From assembly GCA_958296235.1 (NCBI GenBank), contig OY282457.1, positions 2,049,684-2,113,683 on the forward strand: a stretch of 64,000 bases of DNA, in the 5' to 3' direction. Below are positions 59,986 to 64,000 of the stretch, in pieces. The position numbers and the translations under genes were made by a program. Position 1 is the first letter of the stretch. Every line of letters starts with the position of its first letter. Below the pieces are notes generated by a model. The model was not told the origin of the DNA and made no database searches. It saw only the letters and a program-made list of their open reading frames with translations. Source of the DNA: an uncultured Candidatus Binatia bacterium. GTDB lineage: Bacteria; Desulfobacterota; Binatia; Bin18.

Positions 59986-60423
59986 ATGCCTGACACTTTC
60001 AACTATCCTGTGGAGATCGAATGTGATGAAGACGGACGGTTTGTCGTCACGTTTCCAGATTTCGGTTGGGGGGCGACAGATGGAGCGACCCGCGACGAAG
60101 CGCTGGACGAGGCGAAGGACTTACTGCGGGAGCTGATCGCTACGACGATCCGCGAGGGCCAAGCCTTGCCCGAGCCGTCGCGCGCCGGCAAACGGCGGCC
60201 ACTGGTCATCCCGCCGCTCCAGATTGCCCTGAAAGCGGCATTATACGAAGCCTATCGCCAGACCAACCTCTCACAACGCCGCCTCGCCCGCGACTTGTCC
60301 GTTGCCGAAAGCGAGGTTCGGCGTATGTTGAACCCGGACCATGCCACCAAGACCAGTACTATAGACGCGGTCTTACGCCAACTCGGCACATATGTCTCCC
60401 TGACCGTCGGTAAGGCTGCTTAG
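59986..60423 (+). CDS. HicB-like antitoxin with HTH
   Basis: 145 aa. N-terminal partial RNase H-like HicB domain: YPVEIECDEDGRFVVTFPDF, EALDEAKDLLRELIATTI, GQALPEPSRAGKRRPLV. C-terminal XRE-type HTH: YRQTNLSQRRLARDLSVAES, EVRRMLNPDH. Neutralises HicA and represses its own promoter in the family. Strong ribosome site AAGGAGGGG. Confidence 0.82.
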   Translation: MPDTFNYPVEIECDEDGRFVVTFPDFGWGATDGATRDEALDEAKDLLRELIATTIREGQALPEPSRAGKRRPLVIPPLQIALKAALYEAYRQTNLSQRRLARDLSVAESEVRRMLNPDHATKTSTIDAVLRQLGTYVSLTVGKAA

Positions 60424-60579
60424 GCCCAAGCCCAAAGGCCCGGGCGCAAGAGATCGAAGCCGTGTCCCTGTTCTGGGCATTATGGGTCCGGCATTACGAC
60501 AACGAACACTGGGGCAAGAACGGCGGTCCGAGCCTGGTTCTCTAAAGGCTTACAACTTGACCCGACCGCCGCGCCAGTC
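60424..60579 (+). other. Intergenic stretch with a possible gene remnant
   Basis: One plus-strand frame from about 60434 to TAA 60545 reads ARAQEIEAVSLFWALWV and RHYDNEHWGKNGGPSLVL, protein-like but without a start. Could be the tail of a lost gene. Not recognised. Confidence 0.3.
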
Positions 60580-61563
60580 TTAGACCTTCGGGAGAATGTC
60601 GTGCACGAGGCGCCGCATATCCCCGATGGTCTTCGCGGTTGGCGTCCCACTGAACGGCGGCCACAGGAGGGGCAGCGTCATCCCGGCATCCCGATACCGT
60701 TTGAGATTGTCCGTGATCTGCTCGGCGGTGCCGACCAGTGTCGGCGTCAGCTTGCCCCGTGGCGTCTGATCCGTTTTATCGCGGGTGATCTCAAACGGCA
60801 GCATGCTCGAAATTTCGATGTCGTCGATGGTATGCCCGCTGCCAAGCTTCTCCAGCTCGTCCTTGATGGCGGTCCGCCAAGTAGCGATGGCTTCCGGGGT
60901 GTCCATGATCCCGATCCACCCTTCAAGGCCATATGTGGTGACTCGCGCCGCTGCGAGGTCGGGCCGGCCTAAGCCTCCAAAAAACATCGGAGGCCGTGGT
61001 TTTTGGACTGGCTTCACGCCAAAGCCGCATTTTGGAAAGTCGGCGAATTCTCCGTGGTACTCGAATACCTCGTTGGTCCAAATCCCCTGCATCACTTCGA
61101 TCGTTTCTTTCACATGCTTGTTCCGTTTCTTATAGATATGAGCGGCGCTTGACGCGGCAAACTCCTCTGGCATCCAGCCCGAGCCGACGCCTACATTCAG
61201 ACGCCCGCCCGAGAGGTGATCCCAGGTCGCGAGTTCTGCGGCCAACACGCCGGGAGCGCGATAGGGCGTGACAATAATACTGACCCCTAACCGCACGCGC
61301 TTGGTAATGGCCGCCAGATACGGAATGAGCGGCATGCCATGCAGGAACTCCGCCCGCGCGCTAACGGGCAGCGCCTTTGGAAATTCCGGCATGAAGCCAA
61401 ACGACTTTTCGAGTTCCTGGCGGTCTGAGGCTTCGGGTACCACGATACGGTCCAGCGACCACACCGAGTCGAATGCAAGGTCCTCCGCTTCACGTGCCAG
61501 GTCTACGATTTCGCTGACCGTGATCTTGTCTCGGAGATTTGGGAGATACAGCGCGAGCTTCAT
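60580..61563 (-). CDS. LLM-class F420-dependent oxidoreductase
   Basis: 327 aa from ATG 61563 after AGGGGAC; the frame is open upstream but unconserved. MKLALYLPNLRDKITVSEIV, FDSVWSLDRIVVPEA, AAITKRVRLGVSIIVTPYRA, HLSGGRLNVGVGSGWMPEEF, KPRPPMFFGGLGRPDLAAAR. Second luciferase-like enzyme of the window; family binds F420 or FMN. Substrate unknown. Confidence 0.88.
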   Translation of the reverse strand: MKLALYLPNLRDKITVSEIVDLAREAEDLAFDSVWSLDRIVVPEASDRQELEKSFGFMPEFPKALPVSARAEFLHGMPLIPYLAAITKRVRLGVSIIVTPYRAPGVLAAELATWDHLSGGRLNVGVGSGWMPEEFAASSAAHIYKKRNKHVKETIEVMQGIWTNEVFEYHGEFADFPKCGFGVKPVQKPRPPMFFGGLGRPDLAAARVTTYGLEGWIGIMDTPEAIATWRTAIKDELEKLGSGHTIDDIEISSMLPFEITRDKTDQTPRGKLTPTLVGTAEQITDNLKRYRDAGMTLPLLWPPFSGTPTAKTIGDMRRLVHDILPKV

Positions 61564-61924
61564 AGTCAGGTCCCCTTTACTGGTCGTATTCCATACTGGA
61601 TATATCCAGCGCCCCGCTGGCTCATAGCGGGAGCGAATCATTCCTGCAATCCCATTTGGAAATGGGCGGCTCAAGCCTGTTGCCGAGTGCATCTTTCTGC
61701 GTCGCTCGATTATTGTCAAGTGAGCGCATGGTCGAGACGGCCCATGCTGTCATGACCGGCCTCGAACCGGGCTATGTTGAGTACGCTGGCGACCCCATAC
61801 AGCAACCCAAGGCGCGGGTAGTGCCTCAATTTCACATCGCCCTCCCCCGCTGCCGGCTCAGCGCCCCCCTCCCTGAGACGTGTGATGCACATTAAGTTGT
61901 TCAGCGGCCCAGGGCGCTGTTTCG

Positions 61925-61960
61925 CCCTCACCCCAACCCCTCTCCCAGCGGGAGAGGGGC
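61925..61960 (-). repeat. CCCTCTCCC palindrome copy 1 (reverse)
   Basis: CCCTCACCCCAACCCCTCTC followed by CCAGCGGGAGAGGGG: reverse orientation of the 53286 element, with loop AGC instead of CTGGA. Confidence 0.75.
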
Positions 61961-61970
61961 TCTTGTCTTG

Positions 61971-62027
61971 CCCTCTCCCCTGGAGGGAGAGGGTGGCCCT
62001 GAGCCTGTCGAAGGGCCGGGTGAGGGG
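61971..62027 (+). repeat. CCCTCTCCC palindrome copy 2 with embedded small repeat
   Basis: Left part matches 53286-53308 exactly. Then GGCCCTGAGCCTGTCGAAGG plus GCC (hairpin GGCCCT...AGGGCC) stands between GAGGG and the GGGTGAGGGGG tail. Confidence 0.8.
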
Positions 62028-62077
62028 GCCGGCGACACAACGCGCATCACACGTTCAGAGGGGGAGGGAATGTCTAC

Positions 62078-62139
62078 TCCCTCTCCCCTGGAGGCCTGTC
62101 CTGAGCCTGTTGAAGGGAAGAGGGCTGGGGTGAGGGGGA
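62078..62139 (+). repeat. CCCTCTCCC palindrome copy 3 with embedded small repeat
   Basis: CCCTCTCCCCTGGAGG is interrupted by CCTGTCCTGAGCCTGTTGAA GGGA, then AGAGGGCTGGGGTGAGGGGG resumes. The small repeat stands at a different place from copy 2, inside the right arm of the palindrome. Confidence 0.8.
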
Positions 62140-62158
62140 AAATGCAACACCCCAAGCC

Positions 62159-62215
62159 GACCAGCGCAAGGTCCTGGGGACGAACGCCCTGCGTTTCTAT
62201 GGCATTACGGCCTGA
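62159..62215 (+). pseudogene. Remnant of an amidohydrolase C-terminus
   Basis: The frame reads DQRKVLGTNALRFYGITA then TGA, the exact style of the tail in the amidohydrolase-2 family (compare DKILGGNASRFFGI at 53525). No start or body precedes it; the palindromic repeats lie directly upstream. Probably the 3' end of a deleted gene. Confidence 0.55.
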
Positions 62216-62227
62216 GCGGCGGCGCTC

Positions 62228-63493
62228 TCAGTCCCGCTCAACCCAGTCATCAAGGACGGGCGGGACGCGCAGGTGGGCGGGCACGCGCTCCACGCCAATA
62301 CGGCGGTCCAGCTCTGCGTGCCAGTGATAAATGCGCCGCTCCTGATAGCTGAGCGGCACCCCACGGAACCCAGGTGAGGTAATCGACTCCTGGATCGGCT
62401 CCACAAAGGTGATGTCTTCGTCAACAATCCGGTCAAAATTCGTAATGCGCGTCTCCCACAGCGGATGGCGCGCGCCGCCGCCCCAGTCCGGGGCAAACCA
62501 GATGACATCCAGGATGGTGCGGTCCACACTCTGCGGCCAGCAGGCGACAAATGGAATGCCGGTCGGCGCGATCGGCACGATCATATTCGGAAAGACGTTA
62601 TAGGTGGCATTATGGTCCCGCTCGATGGTCGTGGCGGTGGCCATCTCGGGCATGCCGATAGTCCCAGGGTCAACCCAATCCGGACGCCGGTTGGGCGAGA
62701 GCATCATCGAGTGGCCGCGCTCCCACAGATGGACGCTGGTCCCCTGGTTGTCGAAGATGCGCTCGCTGGTGCGAGGGTGTAAAAACGGGAAGTGATACGC
62801 CTCCAGAAAATTTTCCAGCACGACCTTGTAATTGCCCCGCACCTCGATGCTGCGCTGATGGACGAGCCGCAGGTCGTGCAAGGGCAGATGGCGAAAATAG
62901 CGCGCCACCGGTTCAAGAAAATGCTCCAGGGGCGGCGCCTCAGCCGCTTCACACACAAAAATCCAGTTGCCCAGCAAGGCGCACCGCACCGGTACCAGGC
63001 CGCGGCAGGACAGGTCCAGACTGCCCCAGTCCCGCGGGTCGGTGACGGCCGTGAGGGCTCCAGTCGTGTCATACGTCCAGCCGTGATAGCCACAACTGAA
63101 GAAACGGCCGGTCTTGCCCGCGGCCTGTTGCATCACCGGGGCCCCCCGGTGGCGGCAGGTATTATAGAAGGCCCGAATCCGACCGTCGACTCCGCGGATT
63201 ACCAGGATGGGGACGCCTGTCCGCTGCCAGACGAGGAAGCTGCCGGGCTCGGGCAGCTGGTCCGTATGCCCGACATAAACCCAGCCCTGTTTGAACAGCG
63301 CCGTGCGTTCCAAGGCAAAGAACGCCGGCTCCCAGTAGCGCCCACCGGGGATGTCGGGCAGAGCCGGAAACCCGGCCGGGGCTGCGGTTCTGCCGCGCTC
63401 GAAGGCGACACTGTCTTTCCACCGCTCAATTGTCTGCGCGTCCATACCGCAACTATACGACACGGACTCCCGAAAAACCTCCTCTGATGACAT
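62228..63493 (-). CDS. Rieske non-heme iron oxygenase, alpha subunit
   Basis: 421 aa, GAGGAGGT before ATG 63493. Rieske cluster ligands CRHRGAPV (CxH) and CGYHGW (CxxH). Mononuclear iron region ENFLEAYHFPFLHP with two His. Pattern of aromatic-ring or quaternary-ammonium oxygenases. No ferredoxin or reductase gene is adjacent, so electrons come from elsewhere. The LLM oxidoreductase upstream in the window reads the same way but is separated by repeats. Confidence 0.92.
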   Translation of the reverse strand: MSSEEVFRESVSYSCGMDAQTIERWKDSVAFERGRTAAPAGFPALPDIPGGRYWEPAFFALERTALFKQGWVYVGHTDQLPEPGSFLVWQRTGVPILVIRGVDGRIRAFYNTCRHRGAPVMQQAAGKTGRFFSCGYHGWTYDTTGALTAVTDPRDWGSLDLSCRGLVPVRCALLGNWIFVCEAAEAPPLEHFLEPVARYFRHLPLHDLRLVHQRSIEVRGNYKVVLENFLEAYHFPFLHPRTSERIFDNQGTSVHLWERGHSMMLSPNRRPDWVDPGTIGMPEMATATTIERDHNATYNVFPNMIVPIAPTGIPFVACWPQSVDRTILDVIWFAPDWGGGARHPLWETRITNFDRIVDEDITFVEPIQESITSPGFRGVPLSYQERRIYHWHAELDRRIGVERVPAHLRVPPVLDDWVERD

Positions 63494-63751
63494 ACGACCT
63501 CCTCTTAGTGTGAGACTCCTTTTATTTCTTTATATATCTCTATTTTTGCAGAATGGAACAACAAAAGATAATACTTCTCAGAACCCATCACCAGCACAGC
63601 CACATGAAATCTGGAAAATGGATCAAGCCCAAGAATTCTTGAGTTCCCAGCCCTGTCTCTATTATCCCCTTCTTCCATAACAGACCGTAGGCAGTTGCCC
63701 GCAAAATTGGGCAGTGCGGCGCCAAGTTAGGACAGTACCCAATTCTTTCGA

Positions 63752-63782
63752 GACGAGGCGGGCGCGAGTGTCACGCCTCGTC
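63752..63782 (-). terminator. Hairpin at the end of the last gene
   Basis: GACGAGGCG (63752-63760) and CGCCTCGTC (63774-63782) form a 9-bp stem that includes the gene's stop codon. No T run follows on the minus strand, so it is more likely a 3'-end stabiliser than a classical terminator. Confidence 0.45.
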
Positions 63783-64000
63783 CGCTCCGGCGTAGCCAAG
63801 GCTGCGGATGTCCTGCCCGTGTCCGTGGCGGGTGATGGTGTATTTGCTGACCAGATAGATGGAAACCCAGGGCAGGGTCAGGCTGAGGGCGACATGAAAA
63901 ATGGCGAGATTGCGTATCGGCTCCTGCATGGACTCCACGCTCGGATTCGGGACCGAGAAACCGAACGCCGCCAGCAGCAGGCCCACAACGAGCACCCCAC
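63771..64000 (-). CDS. C-terminal end of an unrecognised membrane protein
   Basis: Open to the window edge; about 75 codons visible. Two hydrophobic segments: VLVVGLLLAAFGFSV and IFHVALSLTLPWVSIYLVS, then TITRHGHGQDIRSLGYAGAD at the end. No family assigned. The start lies beyond 64000. Confidence 0.55.
   Translation of the reverse strand, partial: GVLVVGLLLAAFGFSVPNPSVESMQEPIRNLAIFHVALSLTLPWVSIYLVSKYTITRHGHGQDIRSLGYAGADEA

Larger units (their letters stand above)
61564..62158. other. About 600 bp without a gene, mostly repeats
   Basis: 61564-61920 holds nothing recognised. 61925-62139 holds three copies of the CCCTCTCCC palindrome family, two carrying an embedded smaller repeat. A gene remnant begins at 62159. 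Confidence 0.5.

Noticed and set aside
63703..63743. AATTGGG...CCCAATT inverted repeat with TTGGGCAGT/TAGGACAGT, resembling an IS end
   Set aside because: No transposase or second end within the window; too short to support a mobile element.

Overview
The window reads as a chromosomal segment of an uncultured, GC-rich, Gram-negative bacterium. Support: the division/cell-wall (dcw) cluster includes a MurE with the meso-DAP-type DNPR motif and an FtsI with a C-terminal PASTA domain. The gene content (many DxH-type amidohydrolases, acyl-CoA dehydrogenases, a CoA transferase, F420/LLM-type oxidoreductases, a sulfotransferase and a Rieske oxygenase) resembles deep Desulfobacterota/Binatota- or Tectomicrobia-like lineages. 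That placement is inference only. No rRNA, tRNA, CRISPR array or intact transposase was seen.

Layout. 1-1.4 kb: a His-rich FixH/YtkA-like protein (cut by the window start) coupled to a DUF5667-like secreted protein. 1.4-4.5 kb: a small accessory island with a DUF1640-like coiled-coil protein, HigBA, an orphan XRE regulator, a VapBC pair and an Smr protein. 4.5-10.1 kb: a TenA/PqqC-fold protein, a D-aminoacylase-type hydrolase, a CaiB/BaiF CoA transferase and a DUF4139 protein. 10.3-12.7 kb: an Uma2 nuclease, then an AT-richer pair (PD-(D/E)XK-like nuclease plus DUF4145 protein). 12.8-16.6 kb: E1-alpha, E1-beta and E2 of a 2-oxoacid/acetoin dehydrogenase, then acpS. 16.7-35.4 kb, all minus: a radical SAM protein and the dcw operon mraZ-rsmH-ftsL-ftsI-murE-mraY-murD-ftsW-murG-murC-murB-ddl-ftsQ-ftsA-ftsZ. 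Its genes mostly overlap by 1-20 bp, it is driven by a textbook sigma70 promoter with MraZ boxes, and murF is absent. 35.5-41.3 kb: a serine-pathway aminotransferase with serA, purA, a flippase-like membrane protein and a phosphoglycerate-mutase-family phosphatase. 41.7-43.1 kb: an AT-richer restriction-modification pair. 43.1-64 kb: catabolic genes (four amidohydrolases, paired acyl-CoA dehydrogenases, flavin monooxygenase, sulfotransferase, alpha/beta hydrolases, ArsI-like VOC protein, Rieske oxygenase), with an RRM protein and a split HicAB pair among them.

The most unusual things are: a vapC readable only from a CTG start; heptamer (TTAGTGG)n arrays placed just after stop codons in sense orientation; palindromic repeats carrying a second small repeat at two different positions; the missing murF; the nuclease-DUF4145 pair joined by a coupled 25-codon ORF; an alpha/beta hydrolase whose nucleophile position is Ala; and several short gene relics (ABC ATPase N-terminus, amidohydrolase C-terminus).
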